Below the pieces are notes generated by a model that saw only the letters and a list, made by a program, of their open reading frames with translations, was not told the DNA's origin and searched no databases. From NCBI RefSeq assembly GCF_024170165.1, contig NZ_JALJXP010000001.1, forward strand, positions 434,001 through 498,000: DNA of 64,000 bases, written 5' to 3'. This DNA comes from Pseudomonas nitroreducens. GTDB lineage: Bacteria > Pseudomonadota > Gammaproteobacteria > Pseudomonadales > Pseudomonadaceae. A program made the position numbers and the translations under genes. Of this stretch, positions 7,794-17,507 are shown piece after piece; the stretch's first letter is position 1, and each line of letters begins with the position of its first letter.

Positions 7794-9818
7794 TCAGAAC
7801 TCTTCCCAGTCGTCTTCCTTGCCCTTGGCGCGCACTGCCTTGGCCACACCACGGGCGGCGCGCGAGGTGTGCGCGGCCGGCTCGGTGCGGGCCGGACGGG
7901 CAGAGGCCAGCGGCACCACGGTGGCGGCGATGGCTTCGAGCTTGAACACCGCGACCTGCTGGTTGAGCATGCCGGCCTGCTCCTGCAGCGCCTCGGCCGA
8001 GGCAGCGGCTTCTTCCACCAGCGCGGCGTTCTGCTGGGTCATCTCGTCCATCTGCGACACGGCGCCGTTCACTTCCTCGATGCCACTGCTCTGCTCGGCG
8101 GAAGCGGCGGCGATCTCGGCCATGATGTCGGTGACGCGCTTGATCGCCACCACGATGTCGCTCATGGTCTGGCCGGCCTGGGCGACCAGGCTGTTGCCGC
8201 TCTCGACCTTGTCCACCGAGTCGTTGATCAGCGTCTTGATCTCCTTGGCGGCGGCGGCGGAGCGCTGCGCCAGGGTGCGCACTTCACCGGCCACCACCGC
8301 GAAGCCGCGGCCCTGCTCGCCGGCGCGCGCCGCTTCCACCGCGGCGTTGAGCGCGAGGATGTTGGTCTGGAAGGCGATGCCGTCGATCACCCCGATGATG
8401 TCGGCGATCTTGCGCGCCGAATCGTTGATGGCCGACATGGTGCCCACCACCTTCTGCACCACGCTGCCGCCTTCGGTGGCGACTTCGGAGGCATTCACCG
8501 CCAGCGAGTTGGCCTGGCGCGCGTTCTCCGCGTTGAGCTTCACGGTGCTGGTCAGCTCTTCCATGCTCGAGGCGGTTTCTTCCAGGCTGGAGGCCTGCTG
8601 CTCGGTGCGGGTGGAGAGCTCGGCGTTGCCGCTGGCGATCTCGCTGGCGGCGGTGTGGATGGTGTCGGCCGCTTCGCGGATCTGCCCGAGCATCCGCGAC
8701 AGGCTCTGCGCGGTCTCGTTGGCGTAGTCCTTGAGCTCGCCGAAAGTGCCCTGGTAGTCGGCGTCGATGCGCTGGGTCAGGTCGCCCTGGGCCAGGGCGC
8801 CGAGCACCCGGGTGACGTCGCGCAGGCCCTTGTCGGCGGTGTCCACCAGGTTGTTCAGGCCGGTGGCGATCTTCAGGAAGAAGCCTTCCTTGTTGGCGGC
8901 CTCGATGCGCTTGGTGAAGTCGCCGGCCACGGCGGCGTCCACCAGCTGCGAGACTTCCTGTTCGGCGCGGTATTCCTCGGTGCGATCGGTCCACTGCACC
9001 GCCGAGCCCAGGCGCTCGCCGGCATCGTTGAACACCGGCACCACGTCGAGGGCGAAGCGGCGGCCGCCCAGGTTCAGTTCGGCCTTATGCCGCGAGGTCA
9101 GGTGCGCGAGCATGCCGCGCTGGTGCGCCGGGTTCTTGTGGAACACGTCGATGTTGGTGCCCATCAGGCGGCTGGCGTTGAAGTTCGGCAGCTGCTTGCG
9201 GATGTCCGCCTCGGCGTTGCCGAGCATCTCGGTCACCGTGCGGTTCATGTAGATGATCTCGAGATCGTTGTTGGCGATCATCACGTTGGCCGAGACGTTA
9301 TCCAGCGCGCTCTTGATCCGCGCGTTGTACTCGGCGGCATCGGCGTTGGCCTTGAGGCTGTCGCGCACACCGTCGATGGCCTCGGTGATGATGGCCTTCT
9401 TGCCCGGCAGGCGGTCCATGTCCACCGAGTAGTCGCCCTTGCCGTAGGCCGTGACGGTGGCGACGACGCGCATCTTCACTGCGATGTGCGCAGCGACCAG
9501 GTCGTTGATGCCCTTGGCGATGCGCGCCGGGCGGCCGGCGAACTTGTCCACCGGGATCACCTCGTCGATCCAGCCCAGCTCGTGCTGGCGGGTCATCTCC
9601 GCGAGGCCGGCTTCCAGGGCTTCCACCTGGGCCTGCTCGGCGCGCTGCTCGCGCAGGTTGCGCTGGATGCTGCGCAGCCCGTCGTAGAGACGCTCATAGC
9701 CGGCGGCTGGTGCTTCGCCGATGGCGACGTCGAGGTTGCCGTCCACCAGGCTGTGGAGGATGGCGGTGATGCGGTCGGCGCGTTGCTGCGCCACGGCGTG
9801 TGCGTTGAACAGACCCAT
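7794..9818 (-). CDS. aer2: Soluble haem-PAS chemoreceptor, Aer2/McpB type
   Basis: 674 residues without a transmembrane segment. N-terminal poly-HAMP region (about 1-165), a PAS domain (about 170-285), two more HAMP-like segments (about 290-385), and a methyl-accepting signalling hairpin whose tip ([34 protein letters not shown]) is intact. In the PAS domain His227 (DVFHKNP) and Trp276 (AVQWTDRT) align, with one constant offset of seven, to the haem ligand His234 and O2-contact Trp283 I recall for P. aeruginosa Aer2. It should therefore bind haem and O2; that is inference from conserved residues. It ends in DWEEF, a CheR-docking pentapeptide. Located between cheW and cheR, it is the receptor of this cluster. 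Confidence 0.92.
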   Translation of the reverse strand: MGLFNAHAVAQQRADRITAILHSLVDGNLDVAIGEAPAAGYERLYDGLRSIQRNLREQRAEQAQVEALEAGLAEMTRQHELGWIDEVIPVDKFAGRPARIAKGINDLVAAHIAVKMRVVATVTAYGKGDYSVDMDRLPGKKAIITEAIDGVRDSLKANADAAEYNARIKSALDNVSANVMIANNDLEIIYMNRTVTEMLGNAEADIRKQLPNFNASRLMGTNIDVFHKNPAHQRGMLAHLTSRHKAELNLGGRRFALDVVPVFNDAGERLGSAVQWTDRTEEYRAEQEVSQLVDAAVAGDFTKRIEAANKEGFFLKIATGLNNLVDTADKGLRDVTRVLGALAQGDLTQRIDADYQGTFGELKDYANETAQSLSRMLGQIREAADTIHTAASEIASGNAELSTRTEQQASSLEETASSMEELTSTVKLNAENARQANSLAVNASEVATEGGSVVQKVVGTMSAINDSARKIADIIGVIDGIAFQTNILALNAAVEAARAGEQGRGFAVVAGEVRTLAQRSAAAAKEIKTLINDSVDKVESGNSLVAQAGQTMSDIVVAIKRVTDIMAEIAAASAEQSSGIEEVNGAVSQMDEMTQQNAALVEEAAASAEALQEQAGMLNQQVAVFKLEAIAATVVPLASARPARTEPAAHTSRAARGVAKAVRAKGKEDDWEEF

Positions 9819-9839
9819 TGTGATTATCCTCGGTCGCGA

Positions 9840-10325
9840 TCAGGCGGCGGTTTCGTCGACCAGTGCCATTTCGCGGCTGGTCATGAGTTTTTCGATGTCC
9901 ACCAGGATGAGCATCCGCTCACCGGCGGTGGCCAGGCCCAGCAGGTACTCGGTGTCGAAGCTGGCGGCGAATTCGGGGCGCGGCTTGATCTCCTCGCCGG
10001 CCAGGGCGATCACATCGGAGACCGAATCCACCACCGCGCCGACGATGCGCCGGCCGACGTTGAGGATGATCACCACGGTGAACTGGTCGTAGCTGATGTC
10101 GGCCAGGTTGAACTTGATGCGCAGGTCGACGATGGGAACGATGGCGCCGCGCAGGTTGATCACGCCCTTGATGAAGGCGGGGGCGTTGGCGATCGCCGTG
10201 ACCTGGTCATAGCCACGGATCTCCTGCACGCGCAGGATGTCGATGGCGTACTCCTCGCGGCCCAGGGTGAAGGTCAGGTATTCCTGCACCGGGCTGCTCG
10301 CCGCGTGGGCTTCAGCTGCGCTCAT
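9840..10325 (-). CDS. cheW: CheW coupling protein
   Basis: 161 residues from the ATG at 10325, which has a clear AAGGAG ribosome site eight bases upstream; a longer frame to 10370 lacks one. Two SH3-like beta barrels with family landmarks [36 protein letters not shown] and VDSVSDVI. It links the Aer2-type receptor to CheA. The first codons overlap the end of cheA by 14 bases, indicating coupled translation. Confidence 0.93.
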   Translation of the reverse strand: MSAAEAHAASSPVQEYLTFTLGREEYAIDILRVQEIRGYDQVTAIANAPAFIKGVINLRGAIVPIVDLRIKFNLADISYDQFTVVIILNVGRRIVGAVVDSVSDVIALAGEEIKPRPEFAASFDTEYLLGLATAGERMLILVDIEKLMTSREMALVDETAA

Positions 10326-12210
10326 GGGTGGATTCTCCTTGTGCTGCCAGACGCGGCAGGGCATCGACATCGAGGATCAGGGCGACGCTGCCGTCGCCCA
10401 TGATGGTGGCGCCGGCGATCCCGTCGATCCGGCGGAAGTTCTGTTCCAGGCTCTTGATCACCACCTGCTGTTGGCCGACCAGTTCGTCCACCTGCAGGGC
10501 GAAACTCTTGCCCTCGGATTCGAGGATCACCACGATCCCCTGATCCGCAGGCACGGGCGCCGCGCCGATGCGCAGCAGCTGGTTGAGGGAGAACAGCGGC
10601 AGGTATTCGCCGCGCACGCGGATCACCGTCGCGTCCTCGCCGGCGAGGCCGCGCACGTCGTCGGCGCGGGCCTGCAGCGACTCGACGATGTAGGTCAGCG
10701 GCACCACGTAGTTGACCTTCTCCACGGCGACGATCAGGCCGTCGAGGATGGCCAGGGTCAGCGGCAGGCGGATGCTCATGCGGGTGCCCATGCCGGGCGC
10801 CGAATCGATGTCGATCCGCCCGCCCATGGCCTGGATGTTGCGCCGCACCACATCCATGCCCACGCCGCGGCCGGACAGCTCGGTGACCGCTTCGGCGGTG
10901 GAGAAGCCGGGCATGAAGATCAGCTGCCAGACCTCCGCGTCGCTCATCCCGTCGTGTACCGGCAGGCCCTTCTCGCGGCCCTTGGCGAGGATGCGCTCGC
11001 GGGACAGGCCACGGCCGTCATCGGAGATTTCCACCACCACGCTGCCGCCCTGGTGGCTGGCGGCGAGCTTCACCGAGCCCTGGGCCGGCTTGCCGGCGGC
11101 CAGGCGTTCGGCGGGCGTCTCGATGCCGTGGTCGATGCTGTTGCGGACGATGTGGGTGAGCGGGTCACTGAGCTTCTCGATGACGCTCTTGTCCAGTTCG
11201 GTGTGCTCGCCCTGGAGGATCAGTTCGACCTGCTTGCCCAGGCGCGCGGAGGTGTCGTGCACCAGGCGCGGGAAGCGGCTGAAGATGAAGCTGATCGGCA
11301 GCATGCGGATCGACATCACCGATTCCTGCAGGTCGCGGGTGTTGTGTTCCAGCTGCGCCAGGGCCTGCTGCAGGCGTTCGAAGTGGGTGGGGTCGAGGTC
11401 TTCGCTGAGCTGGCTGAGCATGGCCTGGGTGATCACCAGCTCGCCCACCAGGTTGATCAGGCTGTCGATCTTCTCGACGCTGACGCGGATGGAGCTGGAT
11501 TCGCTGTCGGGGCGGGCGGCCGGCTTGGCGACGGCACTGGGTGCGGCCTTGGGCTGCTCGCTCGGGGCTGCGACGGCAGCGGTCGCGGGTGCGCCGGGGG
11601 CCTTGTCGAAGATGCCGTAGGGCTCGACCGGCTTGGCGTCCGGTACACCGGGGGCGTCGTCGAAAAAGCCGAAATCGTCGTCGCTGCTGGCGCTGGTTTC
11701 ATTGGCGCCGGGAGTACCGGGCGCATCGTCGAAGAAGCCAAAGGCGTCGTCAGCGCTGGCGCTGTCTTCAGTCGCCGCCGGGGCGCTGTCGAACCGGCCG
11801 ACGTCGGCCGCTGCTGCGGCAGGCTCCGCGAGCCAGGCACGCAGGCGTTCCACGGTGGCGGCCACCGGTACGTCCGGATCGGGCACCTGGCTGCGGTGCG
11901 CGTCGAGCAGGCGCTGGAGGACGTCGCGGGCTTCGAGGAACACCCCGATCATGTCCATGTGCAGGGCGGTCTGCCCGCAGCGGATGCGGTCGAGCAGGGT
12001 TTCCAGCTCGTGGGTCACGGCGGTCAGGTCGTCGAACCCGAACATGCCGCTGGAGCCCTTGATCGAGTGGGCCGCGCGGAAAATGCCATTGAGCGACTCG
12101 GCGTCCGGCTGATCGAGGTCGAGCCCGATCAACAGGAGTTCGAGGGTCGCCAGGTGTTCGTCGGTTTCCTCGAAGAACACCTGGAGGAACTGCTCCATTC
12201 CAGTGGCCAT
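10312..12210 (-). CDS. cheA: CheA histidine kinase with repeated FGFFDDAPG linker motifs
   Basis: 632 residues. P1/Hpt domain (1-125) with phosphorylated His48 ([13 protein letters not shown]); a long acidic and Ala/Pro-rich linker (about 130-235) in place of a recognisable P2 domain; P3 dimerisation helices (about 240-300); GHKL kinase domain with N box [12 protein letters not shown] and ATP-lid motifs DDGRGL and GRGVGMD; C-terminal CheW-like domain. The linker carries three copies of a short motif ([12 protein letters not shown] about 154, [12 protein letters not shown] about 177, [11 protein letters not shown] about 196). Short repeated peptides in this place may dock a response regulator; that is inference. 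CheA passes phosphate to CheY and CheB. Confidence 0.94.
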   Translation of the reverse strand: MATGMEQFLQVFFEETDEHLATLELLLIGLDLDQPDAESLNGIFRAAHSIKGSSGMFGFDDLTAVTHELETLLDRIRCGQTALHMDMIGVFLEARDVLQRLLDAHRSQVPDPDVPVAATVERLRAWLAEPAAAAADVGRFDSAPAATEDSASADDAFGFFDDAPGTPGANETSASSDDDFGFFDDAPGVPDAKPVEPYGIFDKAPGAPATAAVAAPSEQPKAAPSAVAKPAARPDSESSSIRVSVEKIDSLINLVGELVITQAMLSQLSEDLDPTHFERLQQALAQLEHNTRDLQESVMSIRMLPISFIFSRFPRLVHDTSARLGKQVELILQGEHTELDKSVIEKLSDPLTHIVRNSIDHGIETPAERLAAGKPAQGSVKLAASHQGGSVVVEISDDGRGLSRERILAKGREKGLPVHDGMSDAEVWQLIFMPGFSTAEAVTELSGRGVGMDVVRRNIQAMGGRIDIDSAPGMGTRMSIRLPLTLAILDGLIVAVEKVNYVVPLTYIVESLQARADDVRGLAGEDATVIRVRGEYLPLFSLNQLLRIGAAPVPADQGIVVILESEGKSFALQVDELVGQQQVVIKSLEQNFRRIDGIAGATIMGDGSVALILDVDALPRLAAQGESTHERS

Positions 12211-12221
12211 CGGCGATACCC

Positions 12222-12587
12222 CTAGGGCAGGACCTTGCGGGTGACTTCCAGCAGTTTCGGCGGGTCGAACGGCTTGACCAGCCAGCCGGTGGCGCCCGCG
12301 CTCTTGCCCTGCTGCTTCATGGCGTCGCTGGATTCGGTGGTCAGCATGAGGATCGGCGTGCCGCGGTAGCCGGCCATGTCGCGCAGGCTGCGGATCAGCG
12401 TCAGGCCGTCCATGTTCGGCATGTTCTGGTCGGTGAAGACCAGGTTGTAGGTCTTGCGCTGGGCCTTGCCCAGGCCGTCCTTGCCGTCCACGGCCTCGTC
12501 CACCTCGTAGCCGGCGGACTTGAGCGTGAAGCTCAGCATCTGCCGGATGGAGGCCGAGTCATCGACGATCAGAATCTGCTTTCCCAT
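12222..12587 (-). CDS. cheY: CheY response regulator
   Basis: 121 residues, single receiver domain. Acidic pocket VDDS (8-11), phospho-acceptor Asp53 (VFTDQNMPNMDG), switch Thr in LTTESS and Lys in WLVKPF. There is no output domain. It is 11 bases upstream of cheA. In Aer2-type clusters the output of this CheY is not simply flagellar, and its target here cannot be told from sequence. Confidence 0.94.
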   Translation of the reverse strand: MGKQILIVDDSASIRQMLSFTLKSAGYEVDEAVDGKDGLGKAQRKTYNLVFTDQNMPNMDGLTLIRSLRDMAGYRGTPILMLTTESSDAMKQQGKSAGATGWLVKPFDPPKLLEVTRKVLP

Positions 12588-12679
12588 TGCGTTGCTTCTC
12601 CTCGGGTTGCAATGCGTTTGCCTGTTGCCAGGCGCACAAGTGCTCGCGCCATCCCGGCGCGTGGAAATGGTTTTGGGGC

Positions 12680-12730
12680 TCAGCCGATGAGGGCGAGATT
12701 GGCCAGGTATTCGAAGACGGACTGCAGCAT
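12680..12730 (-). CDS. Candidate 16-codon ORF between mcp and cheY
   Basis: Minus-strand ATG at 12730 follows an AGGAG seven bases away and reads MLQSVFEYLANLALIG then TGA. The peptide is hydrophobic and helix-prone. It lies in the 169-base space between the receptor gene (stop at 12757) and cheY (start 12587). It could be a translated microprotein, a leader that couples translation to cheY, or chance. Nothing else supports it. Confidence 0.3.
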   Translation of the reverse strand: MLQSVFEYLANLALIG

Positions 12731-12756
12731 GTCGTTGCTCCTGCTTTGCCTTCAGT

Positions 12757-13944
12757 TCAGAACAGTTCCACTTCGCCCGCGCTGAGGCTGGTCTGGGCGA
12801 CCGGGTTGCTCAGCGGGCGGCCGAGTTCGTTGACTTCGCCGCGCAGGCGCTCGCCCCACTCGCCGGGCTGGCGGCCATCCAGTGCGCCCAGGCCGACGGC
12901 GAGGGCGCCGAGGCGGGCGCTGTGCTTGCCGATCTGCCCGAGCAACTGGCTGCTCATGTCCTGGAACTGCAGGGCGGTCACCGCGGCGTTGACGCCGTCG
13001 CCCACTTCCAGGGAGATGCGGTCCAGCTCCTGCACCACCTTCACGGTGTGCTGGTTCATGGCGTCGAGGTCATCGAGCATGTGCTGGATCTTCTGCCGCG
13101 AATCCAGGGCGAAGGTCATGTCCTTGTCGGCCAGCTGGCTGATGGCGCCTTCGGCGTCCTTGATCTCGTGGTAGACCACGTCGACGTGTTCGCGGATGGC
13201 CTGGGAGAAGTGCGTGGAGCGGGTGGACAGCGCACGTACCTCGTCGGCTACCACGGCGAAGCCACGGCCGCTCTCACCAGCGCGGGCGGCTTCGATGGCG
13301 GCGTTCAGCGCCAGCAGGTTGGTCTGCTTGGCGATGGCGTCCATGTCCTGGGTGGACTGCAGGATCTCGGCGATCTTGTGGGTCACGCGGTCCATGCGCT
13401 GCACCAGTTGCTGCGAGGTGCGGCTGGTCTCCAGGGTGGCCTCGACGAACAGCCCGAGGGTTTCCTGGGTGGCGTGGATGAAGCGCTGGAAGTCGATGTC
13501 GCCGTCCAGGTGGCCGCGCCCGTCGTAGCGCTCGATCAGTGAGTGGGACAGGCCGCGCTGGCTGTCGATGCGATCGGCGAGGGCGTGGAAGCTGTCGGTC
13601 AGCTGGCGGATGGCCTGGTGCAGCAGGTTGTCGATCTGGTGGGTGTGGCCGTTGAGCTGGGCCAGATGGCCCTCCACTGCTTCCTGCAGCGGGCGCCAGC
13701 ACGGCAGCTCGTCGTTCTGCAGGGTGCTGGCCTGGGCATCGACGGCGGCCTTGCTGGCGCCGCACAGCAGGGTGCAGAGCACCAGGCTGGAGAGCCAGCC
13801 CACCGGCAGCATCCACCAGAACGGCACGCCGACGGCGCAGAGCACGGCCACGACGGCCCACGGCAGGGTCTGAATGATGAGGCGCCGCGGCCAGTCCTGG
13901 CCGCTCTCTTGAACCGCCTGGGGGTTCAACTGTGAATCGCGCAT
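12757..13944 (-). CDS. Methyl-accepting chemotaxis protein without a large sensor domain (McpA/CttP position)
   Basis: 395 residues. The N-terminus has two closely spaced hydrophobic helices (about 22-65, [18 protein letters not shown] and [15 protein letters not shown]) with almost no periplasmic loop. A cytoplasmic helical part and a signalling tip ([36 protein letters not shown]) follow. It ends in GEVELF, which is not an obvious CheR tether. By position at the head of the che2 cluster it corresponds to P. aeruginosa PA0180 (McpA/CttP) as I recall it. With no outside ligand domain it may sense membrane state or act through a partner; that is inference. Confidence 0.85.
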   Translation of the reverse strand: MRDSQLNPQAVQESGQDWPRRLIIQTLPWAVVAVLCAVGVPFWWMLPVGWLSSLVLCTLLCGASKAAVDAQASTLQNDELPCWRPLQEAVEGHLAQLNGHTHQIDNLLHQAIRQLTDSFHALADRIDSQRGLSHSLIERYDGRGHLDGDIDFQRFIHATQETLGLFVEATLETSRTSQQLVQRMDRVTHKIAEILQSTQDMDAIAKQTNLLALNAAIEAARAGESGRGFAVVADEVRALSTRSTHFSQAIREHVDVVYHEIKDAEGAISQLADKDMTFALDSRQKIQHMLDDLDAMNQHTVKVVQELDRISLEVGDGVNAAVTALQFQDMSSQLLGQIGKHSARLGALAVGLGALDGRQPGEWGERLRGEVNELGRPLSNPVAQTSLSAGEVELF

Positions 13945-14028
13945 GAGTGCACTCCATTGCCGGGCGCCGGTAACCGGGCCGAACGGCTGCTGACAACGTC
14001 TTGAGCAGGAATTCGGCCCGGCGTTTTA

Positions 14029-14056
14029 AAACTAGAGTGCCAAGGCGTGATGTCAA
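14029..14056 (-). promoter_or_regulatory. Candidate promoter of the che2 cluster
   Basis: On the minus strand TTGACA (14056-14051) is followed after 16 bases by TAGTTT (14034-14029), about 85 bases before the mcp ATG. The -35 is perfect and the -10 is weak. P. aeruginosa che2 genes are reported to be stationary-phase (RpoS) genes, and this element could serve sigma70 or sigmaS. Confidence 0.35.
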
Positions 14057-14260
14057 ACTGACGGCATATTCCCGTCACTGGGGATAGACCCTTGATCTAG
14101 AGGGGTTTTCCCTGAAGGACCGTTCATCGAAGCTGTTCGGCGGGCGACGGGCGGTAGTGCGTAGGCCTTGTGTGACGCGGGTTGTAGCGATTTTTCGATG
14201 GCAAAACGTGCCCGCCGGAGTGGCATCCGGAGCCACCCGCCGGCGGGGTAGGGAGGGGGC

Positions 14261-14331
14261 GTAGGAGCGGACTGCGTCCGCGATGGCATCCGGCAAGATG
14301 CGGACCTATCGCGGACGGAGTCCGCTCCTAC
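14261..14331. repeat. REPIN, GTAGGAGCGGACT(G/C)CGTCCGCG type
   Basis: GTAGGAGCGGACTGCGTCCGCGAT at the left is mirrored by ATCGCGGACGGAGTCCGCTCCTAC at the right, with about 23 bases between. Each arm is itself a small hairpin. It lies just past the stop of the 8-oxoguanine deaminase gene and may also act as a transcription end. Confidence 0.8.
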
Positions 14332-14340
14332 GAGGGGGAT

Positions 14341-15699
14341 TTACAGCGTACCGAGCAGCTTGCGCGCCGCCTGGGTGTGGTCGGCGATCAGGCGCTTGAG
14401 GTCGAGTCCTTCGACTTCGCCGTCGATGACCCGCCAGGTGCCGCCGATCATGATCCGGTCGGCCTTGTCGGCGCCGCACAGCAGCAGGGCGGACAGCGGG
14501 TCATGGCTGCCGGAGAAGCGCAGCTCGTCGAGCTTGAACAGCGCCAGGTCCGCCTGCTTGCCCACGGCCAGTTCGCCGATGTCGCTGCGGCCGATCAGCT
14601 TGGCCGAACCGCGAGTGGCCCAGCCCAGTGCGCGTTCCGGGGTGATCTGCTCGGCGCCGTAGCGCAGGCGCTGGATGTACAGGGCCTGGCGGGCTTCGAG
14701 GATCATGTTGGAGGCATCGTTGGAGGCCGAGCCGTCCACGCCGATACCCACCGGCGCGCCGGCCGCTTCCAGGGCCACGGTCGGGCAGATGCCCGAGGCC
14801 AGGCGCATGTTCGAGCTGGGGCAGTGGCAGACGCCGGTGCCGGCTTCGCCGAGGCGGCGGATTTCCTCGTCGTTGAAGTGGATGCCGTGGGCCAGCCAGG
14901 TGCGCGGGCCGAGCCAGCCGACGCTGTCCAGGTAATCCACGGTGCGCTGGCCGAAGCGCTGCAGGCAGAAGTCTTCTTCATCCAGGGTTTCGGCGAGGTG
15001 GGTGTGCAGGCGCACGTCCTCGCGTTCGGCCAGTTCGGCGCTGGCGCGCATGATTTCCGGGGTGACCGAGAACGGCGAGCAGGGCGCCAGGGCGATTTGC
15101 ACCTGGGCGCCTTCGCCGCGCTGGTGGTACTCGCGGATCAGGCGCTGGCTGTCGTCGAGGATGGCCTCGGCGCTCTGCACGGTCTGTTGCGGCGGCAGGC
15201 CACCGTCGGCTTCGCCCAGGCTCATCGAACCACGGGTGAGCATGGCGCGCATGCCCAGTTCCTGGACCACGCCGGCCTGCACGTCGATGGCCTGCTCGAG
15301 GCCGTCGGGGAACAGGTAGTGGTGGTCGGCGGCAGTGGTGCAGCCCGACAGCAGCAGTTCGGCCAGCGCCACCTTGGTGGCCACGCCGAGCTGCTCGGGG
15401 GTCAGGCGCGCCCACACCGGGTAGAGGGTCTTCAGCCAGGGGAACAGCGGCTGGTTCACCACCGGCGCCCAGGCGCGGGTGAGGGTCTGGTAGAAGTGGT
15501 GGTGGGTGTTGATCAGGCCGGGGGTCAGCACGTGCTGGCTGGCATCGAAGGTCTGTTGGCAGGGAGCCGAGGGCTGCTGGCCGGCGGCGACCAGTTCGAC
15601 GATGCGGCCGTCCTGGACGACGATGCCGCCACGGGCGTCGAGGTCATTGGCGGTGAAGATGGCCAGCGGGTTGCGCAGCCAGAGACGCGGGGAAGACAT
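14341..15699 (-). CDS. 8-oxoguanine deaminase (amidohydrolase)
   Basis: 452 residues from the ATG at 15699 (GGAG ribosome site). An upstream in-frame start would add 19 residues with no ribosome site. Amidohydrolase barrel with zinc ligands in NTHHHFYQT, RLHTHLAET and AHGIHFND, plus GVDGSASND near 330 supplying the catalytic aspartate. It closely resembles P. aeruginosa PA0142, shown by experiment to turn 8-oxoguanine into uric acid and ammonia. It is cytosolic. It may clear oxidised purine bases. No other urate gene is adjacent, but xanthine dehydrogenase lies 12 kb away. Isocytosine or guanine deaminase is the main alternative. Confidence 0.85.
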   Translation of the reverse strand: MSSPRLWLRNPLAIFTANDLDARGGIVVQDGRIVELVAAGQQPSAPCQQTFDASQHVLTPGLINTHHHFYQTLTRAWAPVVNQPLFPWLKTLYPVWARLTPEQLGVATKVALAELLLSGCTTAADHHYLFPDGLEQAIDVQAGVVQELGMRAMLTRGSMSLGEADGGLPPQQTVQSAEAILDDSQRLIREYHQRGEGAQVQIALAPCSPFSVTPEIMRASAELAEREDVRLHTHLAETLDEEDFCLQRFGQRTVDYLDSVGWLGPRTWLAHGIHFNDEEIRRLGEAGTGVCHCPSSNMRLASGICPTVALEAAGAPVGIGVDGSASNDASNMILEARQALYIQRLRYGAEQITPERALGWATRGSAKLIGRSDIGELAVGKQADLALFKLDELRFSGSHDPLSALLLCGADKADRIMIGGTWRVIDGEVEGLDLKRLIADHTQAARKLLGTL

Positions 15700-15981
15700 G
15701 GGTGAGTTCTCCAAACGGACGGAGCCGTTCGTAGCGAGCCGGCTCCATGGGGTCATGGGAAGCCAGCTCAGTGTTAACCCTGTCTGCTGATCCAGGTGCG
15801 CTTGGTGCTACCGAGCGGTTCGCTGCGCGTCGGCCATGCGGCGTTGGCGATCGTCGGGAAATGCTCATTGACTGGAGTCAACTGCGCTTTCCCGCCAACC
15901 GCCGCCTTGCCTGGCTCTAGCTCGCAGAACCTGACGTCGGAGTCAAGTGAGGGCTCATGGTAGCCGTATCGGGGCGGTTCG

Positions 15982-16665
15982 TCACCAGTCGATCGTCGTT
16001 CCCTGGTAGTCCAGGTAGAACTGACCGCCACGGCCGGCGTGGCCTTCGACCTGGTCGGCGAGGCCCTTCGCGCTGGTCTGCACGTCCAGCGGTGCGGACT
16101 CGCCGCCCATGTCGGTGCGTACCCAGCCCGGGTGCAGGTTGAGCACGGTGAGGCCGGTCTCGCCCAGCTCGGCGACGAAGCTGCGGGTCAGCGAATTGAG
16201 CGCCGCCTTGCTCGCACGGTACAGCGCCATGCCGCCGGATTGGTTGCCGGTGACGCTGCCCAGCTCCGAGGTCATGAAGGCCAGCACGCCGCGCTCGGCG
16301 TCGAGGCGTGGCAGCAGGCGCTCGGCCAGGCGCAAGGGGGCAATGGCGTTGACCATGAACAGCTGGCCGACGTCGGCGAGGCTGGCGTCGATGGCCGACT
16401 GGTGCGGCGGGCCGTAGATGCCGGCGTTGATGTAGATGAGGTCGAAGTGCGCGCCGGCGAGGGCTTCGGCGAGGCGGTCCTGGGACTGTGCCTCGTCGAG
16501 CAGCAGGGATTCGACGCGCACCGGCAGGGCGGCCAGCTCACCGGCGTTGGCAGCGTCGCGCACAGTGGCAGTGACGTCCCAGCCACGCTCCAGCAGTTCG
16601 CGCACCAGGCCCAGGCCGAGGCCGCGCGAGGCGCCGATGATCAGGGCGGATTTGGCAGTGCTCAT
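15982..16665 (-). CDS. Short-chain dehydrogenase/reductase
   Basis: 227 residues. Classical SDR: nucleotide-binding GASRGLGLG (11-19), NAG motif (YINAGIYG), catalytic Ser near SELGSVTG and YxxxK (YRASK). It is short and ends soon after a DMGG/APLDV loop. Related to CsgA-like SDRs. NAD(P)-dependent oxidation or reduction of a small carbonyl or alcohol is expected; the substrate cannot be deduced. It stands alone between the deaminase and the ABC pair, with about 280 bases without a gene on its 3' side. Confidence 0.85.
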   Translation of the reverse strand: MSTAKSALIIGASRGLGLGLVRELLERGWDVTATVRDAANAGELAALPVRVESLLLDEAQSQDRLAEALAGAHFDLIYINAGIYGPPHQSAIDASLADVGQLFMVNAIAPLRLAERLLPRLDAERGVLAFMTSELGSVTGNQSGGMALYRASKAALNSLTRSFVAELGETGLTVLNLHPGWVRTDMGGESAPLDVQTSAKGLADQVEGHAGRGGQFYLDYQGTTIDW

Positions 16666-16706
16666 GGCGTTCTCCGGTGCCGTTGAAAAGTCCTCAGCAT
16701 ACCCGC

Positions 16707-17507
16707 TCAGTTCTCCGCGCGCAGGCGGTCCAGACGCAAGCGGTCGCGCTCGTCGGTCAGTCGCCAGGCCGACAGCCAGACCGCGCCGAGGGCCGTGGCG
16801 AAGCCGGCGGCGGCCAGCAGGAACATCAGCAGGATCTGGTAGCGCGCGGCGTCCAGCGGGTCCATGCCGGCGAGTATCTGCCCGGTCATGATGCCGGGCA
16901 GGGTGATGATCCCGGCGGCGGACATCTGGTTCAGCGTCGGGATCATCCCGGTATACAGCGCCCGCCGCAGCACGCCGCCCAGGGCGGTGTAGCGATCGGC
17001 GCCGAGTGCCAGGCGCGCCTCGATGGCGGCCCGTTCGCGGGTGACGCTCAGGTACACCTGGTTCAGCGCCAGGCTGGCGGCGTTCATCGCCGTGCCGAGG
17101 ATGATGCCCACCAGCGGAATCGCATGGCGCGCGTCATACCAGGGCTGTGGCCGCAGGCTGCCGGAGAGGGCGAACAGGGCGATGCCGAGGGTGGCGATAC
17201 CGACGCTGCCGCCGCCGATGCCCAGGTGCCAGAAGCCGGCGAGGCGGCGCTTCTGCCGGGAACCGACCTCGAAGGTGGCGGCGGTGAGCATCCCGGCCAC
17301 TACCAGTGCGGTCAGCCAGGGCGCGGAAAGGGCGAACACCTGGCGCAGGAACAATCCCACCAGCACCAGCTGCACCACCAGCCGCACCGCGCTGACCAGC
17401 AGGGTTCTCTGCAGGCCCAGGCGCAGCGCCCAGGACAGCGCCGCGGCGATGACGATCAGCAGGGCCGCGAGGGCCAGTTCCGGCAGGCTCAGCTGGATCG
17501 GCGTCAT
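16707..17507 (-). CDS. ABC transporter permease, FetB/YbbM (UPF0014) family
   Basis: 266 residues from the ATG at 17507, which overlaps the ATPase stop as ATGA. About seven hydrophobic helices; typical family features are the RLVVQLVLVG helix, LGTAMNAASLALN and the cytoplasmic EARLALGADRYTAL coupling segment, then PGIMTGQILAG. In E. coli the FetAB pair is linked to iron export under oxidative stress; the same role here is inference. An apparent longer frame upstream is a shadow of the ATPase gene. Confidence 0.85.
   Translation of the reverse strand: MTPIQLSLPELALAALLIVIAAALSWALRLGLQRTLLVSAVRLVVQLVLVGLFLRQVFALSAPWLTALVVAGMLTAATFEVGSRQKRRLAGFWHLGIGGGSVGIATLGIALFALSGSLRPQPWYDARHAIPLVGIILGTAMNAASLALNQVYLSVTRERAAIEARLALGADRYTALGGVLRRALYTGMIPTLNQMSAAGIITLPGIMTGQILAGMDPLDAARYQILLMFLLAAAGFATALGAVWLSAWRLTDERDRLRLDRLRAEN

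Larger units (their letters stand above)
13945..14340. other. Intergenic region: che2 promoter region and a REPIN
   Basis: This 396-base gap separates the 8-oxoguanine deaminase stop (14341) from the mcp start (13944). It holds a sigma70-like promoter candidate reading toward the che2 cluster (14029-14056) and an inverted REP pair (14261-14331). Short frames at 14053-14296 show no domain or usable ribosome site. Confidence 0.7.

Noticed and set aside
7758..10403. Long plus-strand frame (881 codons) antisense to the Aer2-type receptor and cheW
   Set aside because: High-GC shadow; no domain, composition rich in Gly/Val/Ala/His as expected from the reverse of the real genes.
14053..14296. Short minus-strand frames upstream of the mcp gene
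   Set aside because: They overlap a REPIN and promoter-like DNA, with no domain or ribosome site.
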